Source of the DNA: Chloranthus sessilifolius
Taxonomy: Eukaryota; Streptophyta; Magnoliopsida; Chloranthales; Chloranthaceae
Length of the DNA stretch: 64,000 nt
Reading direction: 5' to 3'
Assembly (NCBI GenBank): GCA_021018995.1
Contig: CM037598.1
Location: forward strand, 76,278,671 to 76,342,670
This document shows, piece by piece, positions 36,793 through 46,100 of the stretch. The translations under genes were made by a program, and so were the position numbers. Below the pieces are notes generated by a model that ran no database searches, was not told where the DNA came from, and saw only the letters and a program-made list of their open reading frames with translations. Every line of letters starts with the position of its first letter. The stretch's first letter is position 1.

Positions 36793-37672
36793 GACACTAT
36801 TTGGATTGGTATTGAACATATATATACACTGTTTGTATTGGTATTGAACATTTTTACTAAAATTAACTATCATTATTACGATAACATACATACATATTAG
36901 AATCATCATACATCTTTACAGATGCATCAATGCATTGGGTTTCCTAGGGTAAAGCTGGTGTCAGCATTATCGTACATGTTTATGGATGCATGAGAACTAT
37001 CATTTTTATTTAATGTTGAGCTGGTATTTGGCTGACACGAGTAATTTTCTTAGTTTATACATAGGTACATCTAAAAAAAATGTGCATGCATCCTTCTGAG
37101 ACAGCTGTTTCAGTTCTGCCCTTGAAGCCACTCCTTTAGTGTGTGCACAACTAAAATCCATAAATTATTTTCCTTATAAGAGCCCATGTTTTCCAAATGA
37201 GTAATTTCTTTATTTATTGTTTTCAATCATCACTACATGAGTATCATATGAAATCTGTTATGCTGCACAGGGAATCCTCGAACCAGCATTTTCCAAGCCC
37301 CGGTCGCCCTTTTCCCCTTGTTTCTGTCTTCAAATACCAGCAACACATAATACAAGAAGCTCCATCCCATCAAACGGGGTCTTGCCTACTGCCTCAAAAC
37401 CGGGCAAGGGGAGATGCACTAGCGCTAGCATGCTTCTTGACATAATCAAAGATGTTGAGATTGCAGTCTCTCTCCGCAAAGGCCGAACGGGGACTGCGGC
37501 AGGTGATGTTGCCTTCCCTAAAGGAAAAGAGAACTTGGTCTCGGTCCTAAAACGTTACAAGCGTCGCCTCTTGAACAAGCCTATTGCGGCCCATGAAGGT
37601 GCTGGTACATCTTCCGGGTCATCCCGCAAGGTTACCATGCCCTCATCCCCACTTTCACATTCTAGCTCGTGA
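12339..37672 (+). CDS. EIN2: EIN2, Nramp-like central regulator of ethylene signalling
   Basis: ER-membrane protein that is phosphorylated by CTR1 without ethylene. With ethylene its C-terminal part is released, enters the nucleus to promote EIN3/EIL1 action, and represses EBF mRNA translation (family knowledge). Seven coding exons, all joining in phase 0: 12,339-12,587, 13,127-13,213, 13,344-13,454, 13,560-13,772, 26,845-27,030, 32,313-34,964 and 37,271-37,672. Every intron is GT-AG. The product is 1,299 residues, close to Arabidopsis EIN2 (1,294), with no stop or frameshift. Residues 1 to about 456 form the Nramp-like membrane domain, with [20 protein letters not shown] near the N terminus and [20 protein letters not shown] before exon 5. 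[10 protein letters not shown] places S652/F653 at the position of the Arabidopsis S645/F646 cleavage site. The C-terminal [20 protein letters not shown] block and basic KRYKRR (1,260-1,265, nuclear localisation signal) are kept. Start chosen by homology: [11 protein letters not shown] precedes the first membrane segment. Confidence 0.95.
14129..15494 (-). mobile_element. Copia-type LTR with a short internal remnant (fossil)
   Basis: On the - strand the polypurine tract AAAGGGGGAGA is followed by TGTCAAG, the usual Copia LTR start. The LTR runs down to about 14,129 and is interrupted by the LINE tail at 14,201-14,666. Bases 15,495 to about 15,690 look like a scrap of the internal region. No second LTR or coding domain was seen, so this is a broken, old copy. 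Confidence 0.5.
14201..14666 (-). mobile_element. 5'-truncated LINE 3' end, nested in the Copia LTR
   Basis: Read on the - strand it ends ATTACCGATC followed by an A tract, the same kind of tail as the LINE at 16,180-20,262. The flanks AAGGTACAAGAA (14,189-14,200) and AAGGTACAAAA (14,667-14,677) are a near-perfect target duplication that fixes both ends. Inside is an 87-bp tandem duplication (units from 14,361 and 14,448, each with CCCACGAGAAGGCAGTGCG). No coding domain remains. Confidence 0.65.
15811..15982. mobile_element. Small hAT-like element of ACTCG/CGAGT repeats
   Basis: It begins CAGTGTAGTAAAACTCGACG and ends ACTCATACTG, inverted CAGTRTRRT-type termini as in hAT elements. The interior is a dense array of ACTCG/CGAGT words. 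A related GACTCG-rich patch lies at 63,745-63,860. No target duplication could be recognised. Confidence 0.45.
16180..20262 (+). mobile_element. L1-type LINE, nearly complete ORF2, inactive
   Basis: A non-LTR retrotransposon copying its RNA by target-primed reverse transcription. A short frame from 16,185 ([16 protein letters not shown]) looks like the end of ORF1. ORF2 starts near 16,468 with the endonuclease fold: [14 protein letters not shown] (16,567), DGDFNAI (16,882) and SDHRPLLL (17,133). Reverse transcriptase follows: FITLIPK and NIRLI (about 17,960-18,020), [14 protein letters not shown] (about 18,390), YVDD (18,544-18,555) and KYLGLPLG (about 18,747). A zf-RVT domain with [13 protein letters not shown] lies at about 19,600-20,060. 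The 3' end is ATTACCGAT plus an A-rich tail. ORF2 needs at least six frame changes or stop read-throughs, so it is dead; the best surviving piece is the 196-codon endonuclease frame. It is in sense orientation within EIN2 intron 4. The 51,182 fragment belongs to the same family. Confidence 0.85.
20263..20734. other. Intron segment with GATTCAC/GTGAATC repeats
   Basis: Bases 20,340-20,420 hold several alternating GATTCAC and GTGAATC/TGAATCA words, typical of hAT subterminal repeats. Bases 20,505-20,595 (TTGATTGCTTTGAGTCGGA, then GATGGAGATTATTTTTCTCC) match the core of the foldback MITE superfamily. Neither has defined ends. Confidence 0.35.
20927..23371 (-). mobile_element. Probable solo LTR, about 2.4 kb (fossil)
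   Basis: On the - strand the unit starts TGTTGAGCACTGAAAAATAC and ends ACCAACA, the TG...CA termini of an LTR. Comparison with the uninterrupted copy B shows that exactly this stretch is extra. The flanks GCGAC and ACGAT agree at three of five positions with only transitions, compatible with an old 5-bp duplication. No coding domain is present. Inside are a diverged direct repeat (from about 21,330 and 21,745, sharing CCACTGGAATGRYCACAAAT) and the CGCGAG cluster at 22,520-23,040. A short non-autonomous LTR element is the alternative. Confidence 0.45.
22520..23040. repeat. Cluster of CTCGCGAGG / GCGCGAGG motifs
   Basis: Around fifteen to twenty variants of the near-palindrome CTCGCGAG, GCGCGAGG or TCGCGTG occur in about 520 bp, at irregular spacing of 15-50 bp, in an otherwise AT-rich intron. 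The spacing rules out a simple tandem satellite. The stretch is CpG-rich, so it would be a strong DNA methylation target. Open frames through it are motif-driven and not credible genes. Confidence 0.6.
24601..25090 (+). mobile_element. Retroelement gag zinc-knuckle remnant (fossil)
   Basis: Between the two inverted gag-like segments, a + strand frame near 24,640 reads CHCCGKGHK, a retroelement zinc-knuckle signature, followed by a Lys/Asn-rich stretch. It is a short broken piece; family assignment beyond LTR retroelement is not possible. Confidence 0.45.
25091..26115 (+). mobile_element. Gag-like retroelement segment, copy B (fossil)
   Basis: Frames at 25,100-25,453 ([15 protein letters not shown]) and 25,597-25,956 ([20 protein letters not shown]) match copy A on the opposite strand. 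The 3' flank to about 26,110 matches 20,735-20,930 inverted. This copy lacks the 2.4-kb insertion and shows the pre-insertion arrangement. Broken; by eye the two copies are roughly two-thirds identical in protein, so they separated long ago. Confidence 0.5.
28790..29395 (+). mobile_element. Copia remnant A: RT scrap, RNase H end and 3' LTR (fossil)
   Basis: A short stretch near 28,810 reads [11 protein letters not shown], the Copia reverse transcriptase motif. [11 protein letters not shown] near 28,960 marks the RNase H end. A polypurine tract AAGGGGAG precedes an LTR beginning about 29,056 with TATTGGGATATA. Most of the element is missing; it is old and heavily broken. Confidence 0.6.
29396..29750 (+). 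mobile_element. Copia remnant B: RNase H end and 3' LTR (fossil)
   Basis: Near 29,450 the sequence encodes [12 protein letters not shown], followed by polypurine CTTGAGGGGG and an LTR starting TGTTAGTAGAATGGG at about 29,538. It abuts remnant A directly, so one probably inserted beside or into the other. Only the 3' end is present. Confidence 0.6.
29751..30100 (+). mobile_element. LINE zf-RVT tail fragment
   Basis: The frame 29,757-29,954 includes [13 protein letters not shown], which fits the conserved FW..W.ERN..F zf-RVT tail of plant LINEs. A 57-bp stretch (GGAGGATATGTATGAGATAA onward) occurs twice, at about 29,930 and 30,046. No 3' terminus was identified. Confidence 0.5.
30298..30785 (+). 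mobile_element. TRIM-like element: two LTRs around a 41-bp interior (fossil)
   Basis: LTR 1 (30,298-30,518) and LTR 2 (30,560-30,785) share their whole length, e.g. GGGATTGTGTTTATCTTCAT and CTATTTATAGACAC. Between them lie only 41 bp, beginning with TGGTATCAGAGC, a primer-binding site complementary to initiator methionine tRNA. This suits a terminal-repeat retrotransposon in miniature, or a Copia relic reduced to its ends. It has no coding capacity. The repeats differ at several positions, so it is not recent. Confidence 0.7.
30950..31080 (-). mobile_element. Possible tRNA-like SINE head
   Basis: On the - strand ACTTGGTAAGGCGGCTATG resembles an A-box and GTGGGATCAAGCC a B-box, about 45 bp apart, followed by T/A-rich DNA. 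Ends and target duplication were not found. Confidence 0.3.
31484..31524. repeat. (TA)n microsatellite
   Basis: An uninterrupted alternating TA run of 41 bases within EIN2 intron 5. Confidence 0.95.
35225..35510 (-). mobile_element. 5'-truncated LINE tail, antisense to EIN2
   Basis: On the - strand it ends CATTTACCGATTAAAAAAAT, the same tail type as the other LINEs in the window. The upstream part has no coding domain left, and the 5' limit is uncertain. Confidence 0.45.
35943..36342. mobile_element. Non-autonomous hAT-like element with perfect 8-bp target duplication
   Basis: The termini are a perfect 13-bp inverted repeat, CAGTGTTACCTAG at the left and CTAGGTAACACTG at the right. The flanks are the identical 8-mer CCTCCTGT (35,935-35,942 and 36,343-36,350), diagnostic of hAT-type insertion. 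The 400-bp interior carries repeated ACTTGG/GGCACTTGGACAC words near both ends and no transposase. It lies in EIN2 intron 6. Confidence 0.9.
36751..36792. repeat. (TC)n(TA)n compound microsatellite
   Basis: About 24 bases of TC followed directly by about 18 bases of TA, within EIN2 intron 6. Confidence 0.95.
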
Positions 37673-38169
37673 TGGGTATGTGCATCTTTTAACTGTTTGA
37701 TATAACTGGAAAGCAGATTTCGGACTGCGTCCGAATCATGGCCATCGATTTGCACAGGGGTTCTTTGTTAATCTGTTTCTATTAATCTAGAGATCTCACT
37801 GCTGCAAATTCAGACTCCTTTGTTTATATATAAGGTGACAACTGAAATTTCAGCTGAAAGCAAAGGATGGGTGGATGAAATAGAGTAGAGTTTGTTTTCT
37901 TAATGCCATTTCCAAATTCTAAGTGGTGAATAGGTGGAAAGTGACATGGAAAAGGGATGAATGATGAGCTCTAGAGGAATTTTTACTCACTTTTTTATCG
38001 GTTTGGGAAGAAGGGGGGGGGGGGGGGTTGAGTCAGAAACTGTTTTTGTTCCCAAAGTTGTAGGTGTATGCTTTTTCAATTCTGTACACATATTTGAGGT
38101 GGCTTGAAAGATTATTTGAGAGGAACTTTGTAAAAAACTGACTCATGCAGGAAAAACGTAAAAAATAAA
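37673..38169 (+). other. EIN2: Probable EIN2 3' untranslated region
   Basis: It follows the TGA at 37,670-37,672 and runs to a candidate poly(A) signal AATAAA at 38,164-38,169. An unbroken G15 tract lies at 38,013-38,027. The cleavage site is not visible from sequence alone. Confidence 0.4.
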
Positions 38170-38189
38170 GAAAATTTGTTAATATGTTT

Positions 38190-38470
38190 GCCTAAGTTCG
38201 AGCTTGCGACAGGATGAAATCTCCTATGTCCGATTTGGGCCTATGACAAAGATTGCATATTCGAGTCTACATCTCATGTCGTAGGCAAACAGCTCCTCAT
38301 GCTTGTTAACTAGTCATTGAGCTACTGCCGCTGATGATAATAACAGCCATTACCCAGTGTTGGTGTTTTAGTAAGGGGTGAGCAGGATATAGACCTAGCC
38401 TCTTGCCTTTTATACACAGTGACTGCTCTCCGATTCGAACCCGCACCTGAACGCTGAACAGCTCATTGAT
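38190..38470. repeat. tRNA-like or SINE-like remnants
   Basis: Two B-box-like words occur, GCATATTCGAGTC (+, about 38,260) and GCGGGTTCGAATC (-, about 38,440). Neither folds as a tRNA and no A tail was found. Probably eroded SINEs beyond the EIN2 3' end. Confidence 0.3.
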
Positions 38471-38726
38471 CATGGTGGTGATGATTCTTAATCAGGATTG
38501 AACCACCTGTTTTTCTCATCCACATTTGGTTCTCCATTCAAATGCAGCTTTAAATTTTTAGTTGGTATGTGGTGAGTTACTCAGTCTTGAGTTGCACAGA
38601 TCTGTGGGTGCTCTCAAAGTCTGCACAAATCTTAAAGGCTGGGGATGTGTGGACCATGCTTTTCCACGGTTCCCCGGCACTAGATGTACTTGGTAGATTT
38701 TTTTTGCGCAATTTTGAAATAGAATA

Positions 38727-39075
38727 ATGGTTCCTGACCGTCATTAAAACACGAAAATGGTGCTCAAGCTATTAATTTTGCTGAGGAAAATTACCAATGT
38801 AACATGTCTCTGCCAAAAGTCATGCCTATAAGTTGATGTGAAACATTTTAATCTGAGTCATTGAAAAGTAAGAACAATTGTTGCAATTAGATTACACAGA
38901 AATCAGTTGTTTCAAATCTTACAAAAAAAATGTTTTTGGACTCATTACTATTTTAATTTATGTTCTTACCACTTCGACTGTGGAGTAACCACATCTTAAA
39001 ACATTAATGGTGGAAGATCATTTAAACATTATTTTTCGTATTTAAATGACGGTTGGGAGAGTCTGGTCCCACAGA
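38727..39075. repeat. MITE of the TTCCTGACCG / TTTAAACACC family, copy 1
   Basis: The left end TTCCTGACCGTCATTAAAAC pairs with the right GTATTTAAATGACGGTTGGGA. The right arm contains CATCTTAAAACATTAATGGT, also found in the better-preserved copy at 61,015-61,410. Confidence 0.5.
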
Positions 39076-39501
39076 GTAGATTAATTAAACTATTAAAATA
39101 ATCATTAATATGAATTTCGTACTATGGATACCTAGGATGAGCTAATCACATGATCATCTGAAGTGATACCTGACCTGCTCATGCCTCGAGGATGTGAGAG
39201 AGAGAGAGAGAGAGTCAACTAGAGTGGATGCTGCACTGCACTGCGCTGCTAATCTGTATTTCGTGTGGCAAATGATACCACTTGGCATGCGTCATCTCAT
39301 CAAGCTTATTAGTGTTTCTGTACCTATTATCCAATAGAGTCCCTTTGGCAAAAACAAGGCTAATTTTTTAGAAAAATTGTGTCCTACCTTAATTATGCTA
39401 TAATATATGAAAATCAAATTTAGAGAAATTTAAATGGAATGAAAGCTATCCTAAACTTATAGACCAGAAGAATGTTATCTCCCTGACAGAAGGAAAGAAA
39501 G

Positions 39502-39760
39502 CAAGGTATCAAGCATCGGATACTGATATGCGTCGGCAATACATATCAAATTTTCAGCAAACCGATACTGATACTACCCAATACCAGTATTGGGGCCATA
39601 TCGGTATTGGCCCATACTGCCTCGGTATCGGTCGAATACTAACTGATACCAATTTTTTTTTGTTTTAACAAAAAATTGCCTACGCAGTATCAGCGAGACC
39701 AATACATACCGGTCAGTGCGTATTAGTCCAAGATGGACCGATACCCGATTTGATAACTTG
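39502..39760. mobile_element. hAT-like element of the GGTATCGG family
   Basis: The termini CAAGGTATCAAGCATCGG and the complement of CCCGATTTGATAACTTG are inverted. The flanks AAAGAAAG and AAAGAGGT match at six of eight positions. The interior is full of CCGATAC/GGTATCGG words. The termini resemble CAAGGGTCGAAATATCGG of the hAT remnant at 5,830-7,430. Confidence 0.6.
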
Positions 39761-39865
39761 AAAGAGGTCAATCTATTAGGCAGCTCCCTTGCCTAGCTAG
39801 TGGCTAGGTTAGGCAGGCTTAGGCAGCTCTAAAGGGGGACTCCAGGCCTCTCTGGGCCACTCTTA

Positions 39866-40046
39866 GGCCTTGTTTAGCAACTGTTTCCGAAAAGCACTTT
39901 GAAAGGGATGGTTGTGTGATAAGCGGCTCCATGCTACTTCTCAAAGATGCGTTGGGGAAAGCTTGACAAAGCACTATATTAGTCAAGAAACCCCAAACTG
40001 CTTCTAAGTATGAGAAGTCCTTTTGAAAAGAGTTGCAAACGGAGCC
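39866..40046. mobile_element. Harbinger-like (Tourist-type) MITE
   Basis: The inverted termini GGCCTTGTTTAGCAAC and GTTGCAAACGGAGCC are flanked on both sides by TTA, the PIF/Harbinger target. Length 181 bp, no open frame. The ends match the widespread GGCCTTGTTTGG-type plant MITEs. Confidence 0.6.
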
Positions 40047-40209
40047 TTAAAACAGCTTTAGAACTTCCGTATGAGACAGACGCCAATTGAGCTCTTAGAA
40101 GTCTCAGGATGTGAAGAGTAAGTAGTTTTAAAGGTTATTCAGAGTAGCTGAAAATGAAGTGGTGAGGTGTTCACCAGCATTCTGGGTCATGAGCCACAAG
40201 TCAGTCTAG

Positions 40210-41025
40210 TAGGGGGTGCAAATGGGTCGAGTTGAGCTCAACCCGACCCAAGAGCTGACCTGATTAGACCCCAATTGAAATTTGATCCGGGCCCAATACA
40301 CATTGGAAGAGGCCCGACCCAGACCTGACCTATGTCTTCATGAATTTTTAAGTTTGGCTCCCAATTTTCTTTCAATTGTTATTGCATTCAATGTTATTTC
40401 CATTTGCCTTGATTAGTAGTTTAATGTTATTAAACGTGTTTTAGTATTGGATTTAGGACCAATCTTGCATGTCTAAGATGTGGTACTAATGCTCCGAAAA
40501 CTTACTATAAATAGCACTATTTGACTGCTTTGACTATAAGTTCTTGATTACTTTCAATGATGGTTATATCTATAAAAAAAAATTAAGATCTTTAAGAGTT
40601 ATATTTGACCCGCTTACTGTTTTACAAAAAACTATATATTAAAAAATCAACTTGTTTGCCCTTCACGTCAGGGGTATGGCTTTAATTGTCTTTGCCTGCC
40701 TGCGAACTCAGCATTGTAAAAGAGTACATCATAGAAGACGGATTTAAACTTTAAAGGGAATTCAAAACGATTAAAGCTATAAACCCTCTGGCGAATTCCC
40801 AACAAAAAATATTAAGTCGCCAGTTCTAGTCTGTTTAACCCGTCAACAGTATCCCCTTAAACATGGCGGGGGTATCCGTTGAGACAAAATTATGGGCCCA
40901 AACAACCAGTGGCGAAAAGGAAAAGAAAGAAAGAAAAAACATTATATATGCAATATGCTACAATATGATACAATGGTGGCTCAGTATAGTTACCTACAGC
41001 TTCTCACCAGTTCCATCGTCACAGA
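40210..41025. other. Intergenic stretch and probable MOM1-like 3' untranslated region
   Basis: Bases 40,210-40,340 (AGGGGGTGCAAATGGGTCGA, then GACCCGA words) look like a truncated hAT-like end. The last 100-350 bp before the stop codon at 41,026 should be the 3' untranslated region of the - strand gene. No poly(A) signal was chosen with confidence. Confidence 0.35.
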
Positions 41026-43147
41026 TCAGTCATCATCTGATACACATATGAGATCTAGCGTTGTGGGGGGCTGCCCAATCTCCCCTGGTGCTGATGGATC
41101 AAATGCATCGGGTAAGGGTGGTAGGTGGTGGTCTTCAGCATCCATGAGCAGTTCGAGAGCAGAAAGCGATGGGTTATTAAAAACCGGAGAAACACTCGAG
41201 CTAACTGGGAGACGGATTCGACTAAAAGCTGTTGATTGGTGCATAGCTGACGTGGTGATGGGATTATCAAGGGGCCGCTGGCTTGGCGGAGTTGGGAGAT
41301 GGGGTCCCGAAGTGGAAGCAAAGGGTCTGATGGTATGGCGGAGATGTGGGGCTGGGGCCCGTTGATAGTTTGAGGTAAGTGCTGAGGAATGGTGGACTAC
41401 CTGCAAGGGTGGGGCTGGAGCAGGGGCCCACCCCGGCATTGGGGCAGTTGTTGGCTGTCCAGATTGCTGTGAAAACTGATGCATAACACTAGCAGGCATC
41501 CCTGAAAGGAGATTAGTCAAACTTGACTCAGCAAATGTTCAAAAACATGCCTCTCTCATTCAACTTCTCAGTTCCACTCCATGAAGCTAATGAGAAAGCT
41601 AACCAATCTTATGCATAATCAGAATCAGACCCCGACTCTGCAATGAGATTGTTCTGATCAGGTGAACTGATCTTAGTACCGGGTCCAACGGCAAGTTTTT
41701 TGGTGGTGCAATAAGGGGGGTGGGGTATGGGCTAGGTAGGCCTGATGTATAAATAGGCTGGCCCGGCCCGATCAGTAAGGTGGGCCGGGTATGGGCTAGT
41801 TCCAAAAGTACAATTAAAAATCAGCTCGTTTAAGCCCAACCCAAACTCATCCCGACTCCATCAAATGAGTTGATTAATACAGAAGTTGACGGACGGTCCA
41901 GCCTGGCCCGACCCTACGTGGGCCAAGGTAAGCCTGATTCATAAATGGGCTGGACCTGTCCACCCAATTAGTAAACAGCCCATCTATGGGCTAGCTTCAA
42001 GATACCCGATTATAATCACAACCCGTTTAAGGCATGTCCCGGCCCATTGAGACCCCAAGGTGCAATAAACAAGAAAAAAATGGTTAACAAGGGGTACCTC
42101 TGTTTGTGCCCATGCATTCTCTGAAACCGCCCATGTCCCAGACCTGAAAACAATTTATTGCATCGGATCAGATGATGGAGGTTGTGTTTCACCTCGATCT
42201 TGAGATCATGGCGCACCTATCAGACGGTTAGTTTTTTATTCCATGTGTCACAAATCCCCAAGAAATAGCCCTAAATTCATGTTTGAGTGTGATGTATGCC
42301 ATATGATTCAAGGACCATTTATTGGGAATCTGTGACACATGGAATAAAAAACTAACCGTCTGATACGTGCGCTGTGCCATCATCTCAAAATCTATTTTAT
42401 AGAAGATCATAGTGAAACATGATCTCCATCATTTGATCAGAAGCAATCAATGGTTTTCAAGGGGTGTGGAATGTGGGCGCATTCAGAGAACGCGTGGGCA
42501 CAGACAGAGGTACCCTATTCCAAAGTTCCATACCTTGCTGCACTGGCCATGACCCTGCCTTGGTATCGGTAAATCTGAATTTGAATGACTCCGCCAACAT
42601 GTGATTCAGAAAAACCTTGTTGTAATTCGCCTCAAGCGTCTTTCTCTTTTGTACTAATGCCACATCAGCACCCTGTAGTAGATTGTCGTACTTTCGGCGT
42701 ACCTCCTCTAGCTCCTTCTCGCATTCTGACTTTAGCCGCAATTTCTATCCATAGAAATAGGAAAGAATAAATCATCAAACAAGGCCAGTTAGTGAAAGAG
42801 CCTACATACTTTGGTACATCCAACAATTATATTAGAGAAATATTCAATATATGGCACAGTAATTAAGAAGAGCTGGTATTAGGTACCCGACCCGAGTGCC
42901 ATGGCAATCTCCTTTTGTCCAAATGGTCAAGCCTCGTGAGCTGCACTGCTATTTATAAGCATGCAAATCAGTGAAAATTCACTTTTGACCCTTCACTGAT
43001 ATGGCACCTAAACTGGTTTGAGATTGACCTGAGTACAGCCGCTGACACTCAGATTGTGTACACTAAGTCTAATCAAGAAGATACAGAATCAAACCCCACA
43101 GATAATATTTAAAGAGAAAATAGTTAATGTTTTATTGGAAGAATAAT

Positions 43148-43192
<45 letters not shown>

Positions 43193-46100
43193 TTCTCTCC
43201 TTTTCCCCCTAGCATTTCTAGATTTACATTACTATTTTACGTGATTTTTCATAATTTCTTTTTCAGATAAAATTAATTGAACACCATTTATATAAACCGT
43301 CTTGTTCTCTTAATTTTTTAATTAGCTCGAGTTAAGTTGAAATATAACTTGCAACTTATATGCACTGAAGCCTATTCATTTAATTTTATGTGCATGAAAA
43401 GTACGTTATTTATAATTATTAGTGGAGAACCAAAAATCTATCAATAAACGTTGTTCTTGTACCTCCTTATCAAATGGTCAAGCCTTGGAAATGCCAACTT
43501 GTTTATGAGCATGCAAATCAGTGAAAGTACACTAATTGGCCGTTGACTGATTGAGCGTTCAACAATAACTTTGAATTCCCAAGGTCGTTAGAGGGAGATT
43601 GTTCCGAGTGCCCAGGGTCAGGTACCTTATACCAACTCATTCTTTAAGAGTGGAGCGCCCTTGTTACATTGATAACAGATTCATGAAAGCATTTAAGGAA
43701 TCTAGAACTCAAACCTCATCTTCATTCAACTTGATGGCATGATCCTCTGCCACACGTATTCTCGCCAGTTCGTTTCGAAGTGGGTCAGGGTGAAACACCT
43801 GGGGCAGTCGGGTAGTTGCTGGAAAAGTCTGTGGAGCACGGGCACCTGATTCTGATAAAACTTCTGTGTTTCGTGAATCTGATACAAGGGATCCACCCAA
43901 ATCTAAGCCTGTAAATGTAAATTGTGTTCCAGATTGGAAGCCTTGGTGATATAATTGCTCGACTTGCGAAGAAAGTAGGGCCTGTGTCAGATTTTGTGTC
44001 GCAACTTCGGTTTGTCGCCCCAGCTCATCTTCACTGGATGTGGTTGGAGATTGTTCCGGGTGAGTGGGTTCAATTGGGACTTGTTCAGCAGTCTGCTCAA
44101 CTTGATATTGTTCAATATCAACTGGCTGTAGTGTCGGAACCGCCACAAATTGTTGGGGAGAATTTTGCTCATCACAGATTGGCACAGGTTCAATTCTGAG
44201 TCCGGCAGATAAGTTTGGTTGATCATTTCCGAGCAAGGGTACCTGGTTGCAGGTAAAATAAAAATCTGCGCTCAAAAAATGATTGCTATGATATCATTCA
44301 ATTATGATAATAGTGATATCATTCAATTAACGAAGACCATTTTTGCTGGCAATGGGACCAGTGTTCTGGTTCATATCAAGAAGAGCATGCTAGAAATTTA
44401 CCAGAATGCGATGGTGCTGATATGATCAAGGGCTAAAATCTTGGTATCAGTCTCAGTATCCATCTGTGCCAAGACCAAGACGTATTGTCTTGGATATCAG
44501 GTATCATCTTCGGTATCAGCATACAATATAAACCATAAATTATATGTATCGGGTGATACCCAAGTAGATACATTTGTCTTGGATGGCTCCGATACCAAGA
44601 CGTATTGCCTGATACGTCTTGGTATCATCTGAGATTTTGATCTATGGATATGATGTTTCTCAGCAACTAGTTCTCTCATGAACATGTTAAGAATGTGTGC
44701 ATCACATGCAAGAATACACCTGTGTACAGCACAGTTACCTAGAATATGGGCCGTATCAAGACATGGTAAAAATACAGGTACATGACGAAGTTCACTACTA
44801 TCTCTAGTACGCAGTAAGCTGGGTGGGTGGGGGATTCAAACAGGTATAGAGTGGGTCCTTCCATCGACAATGGTAATATATAGTGGGTAAATGAAAGCTC
44901 ACCTTCGGCTTGAGATAAAGCCTTCACAGTCCCTCCTTTTGGGCAGCGTGGTCCTTTTGGCCACTCCAAATTTTTCCAAGTAGCCAAACATAAGCAGATG
45001 ATCCAGCCAAAAATTTTGCTAATCAGAGGGTTCAAACTATTTGGTCTGGAACTTTAATATGGACCATTGTTCATATCTAAAGTAGGGATCACATTGAAGT
45101 ACTTGGATTCGATGGTATGATCCTCCAACGGGTATAATTTTTGGGTTGCACAAAGGTTATAATATGTTCTGCCACTTGGAAACTTTGGATCACTAAAAAC
45201 TGTGCCCCACCTAGCATCGTGTCACTTTAAAGTGAGGTGAGGGTTTTATATTAGGCCTAAAGTGAGGAAGTCAATCCCTATATACATATATATTATATAA
45301 TCATCAAACTAAACAAAAAGAGACAAAAATAGGCCAAATTATTCTTTAATTTATTTAAAGAATTAAAAAAAAAAATAAAGAATAATTATTTAATTCATTA
45401 GAGGGGATATAGATAATAGGAAACATACTCCATCAATAGGGAGGGAGGTTTCTAATTTTTAATTTTATAAGTAATCAAGAAAATAGATTAGCTGTGGGCA
45501 TTTTCTTGGAACTTCTAATTTCGATTATTTAATAGAGACGATAAGAAAATAAGGGTGGGTTTTTCCTTACGGTTCATTTTTTGTAAAGGGACAGAATGAG
45601 TGAATACAAGGAATTTTTGTTCATAATTTCATTTACTAAAATATATGAGGGAAGAAAAGGGGGATGAATGCAATTGGATTTGAAGGCAAAAGAAGAGTAA
45701 AATGTGGGCATAGCCATTTGCATTGATTGGCTATCAAATTTGAATAGACCGCTAAAGACCATAACAGCAATTAATCTATAGTGGGAAAGGCCATGACATG
45801 CTAGGGTTTTGGGCAAAAAAATTGAAAATCGTTCTAGCAATGGGAGTGACTGCAAACTAATTTTCAATTACTCTCCGAGAAACTTGGAATATAGACAAGT
45901 TGATATATTAGCTGGGCTACCAGTATAGAGGAAAAAATTGGTTTCGCAAAATACCTGCCACTCAGGTAGGGGTCTCAATGGGCCGGGCTGGGTTCAGGTA
46001 GGGCCTTAAACAGGCCAATTATAATCGGGTTGGGCCCTAAACAAGCTGATTATAATCTGGCCTCTTGGAACTAGTCCATACCGAGCCTGATTACTAATCG

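Larger units (their letters stand above)
34965..37270 (+). other. EIN2: EIN2 intron 6 (2.3 kb)
   Basis: It begins CAG/GTAAAA and ends GCTGCACAG. It contains an antisense LINE tail (35,225-35,510), a hAT-like element with perfect target duplication (35,943-36,342) and a TC/TA microsatellite (36,751-36,792). The rest is AT-rich with nothing recognised. Confidence 0.75.

Noticed and set aside
38410-38460. tRNA gene suggested by GCGGGTTCGAATC
   Set aside because: No A-box at tRNA spacing and no acceptor stem; more likely a SINE or tRNA-like relic.
40892-41365. 157-codon + strand frame
   Set aside because: It lies antisense to the last MOM1-like exon, which has coherent splice phase and a family-like C terminus; the + frame has no recognisable domain.
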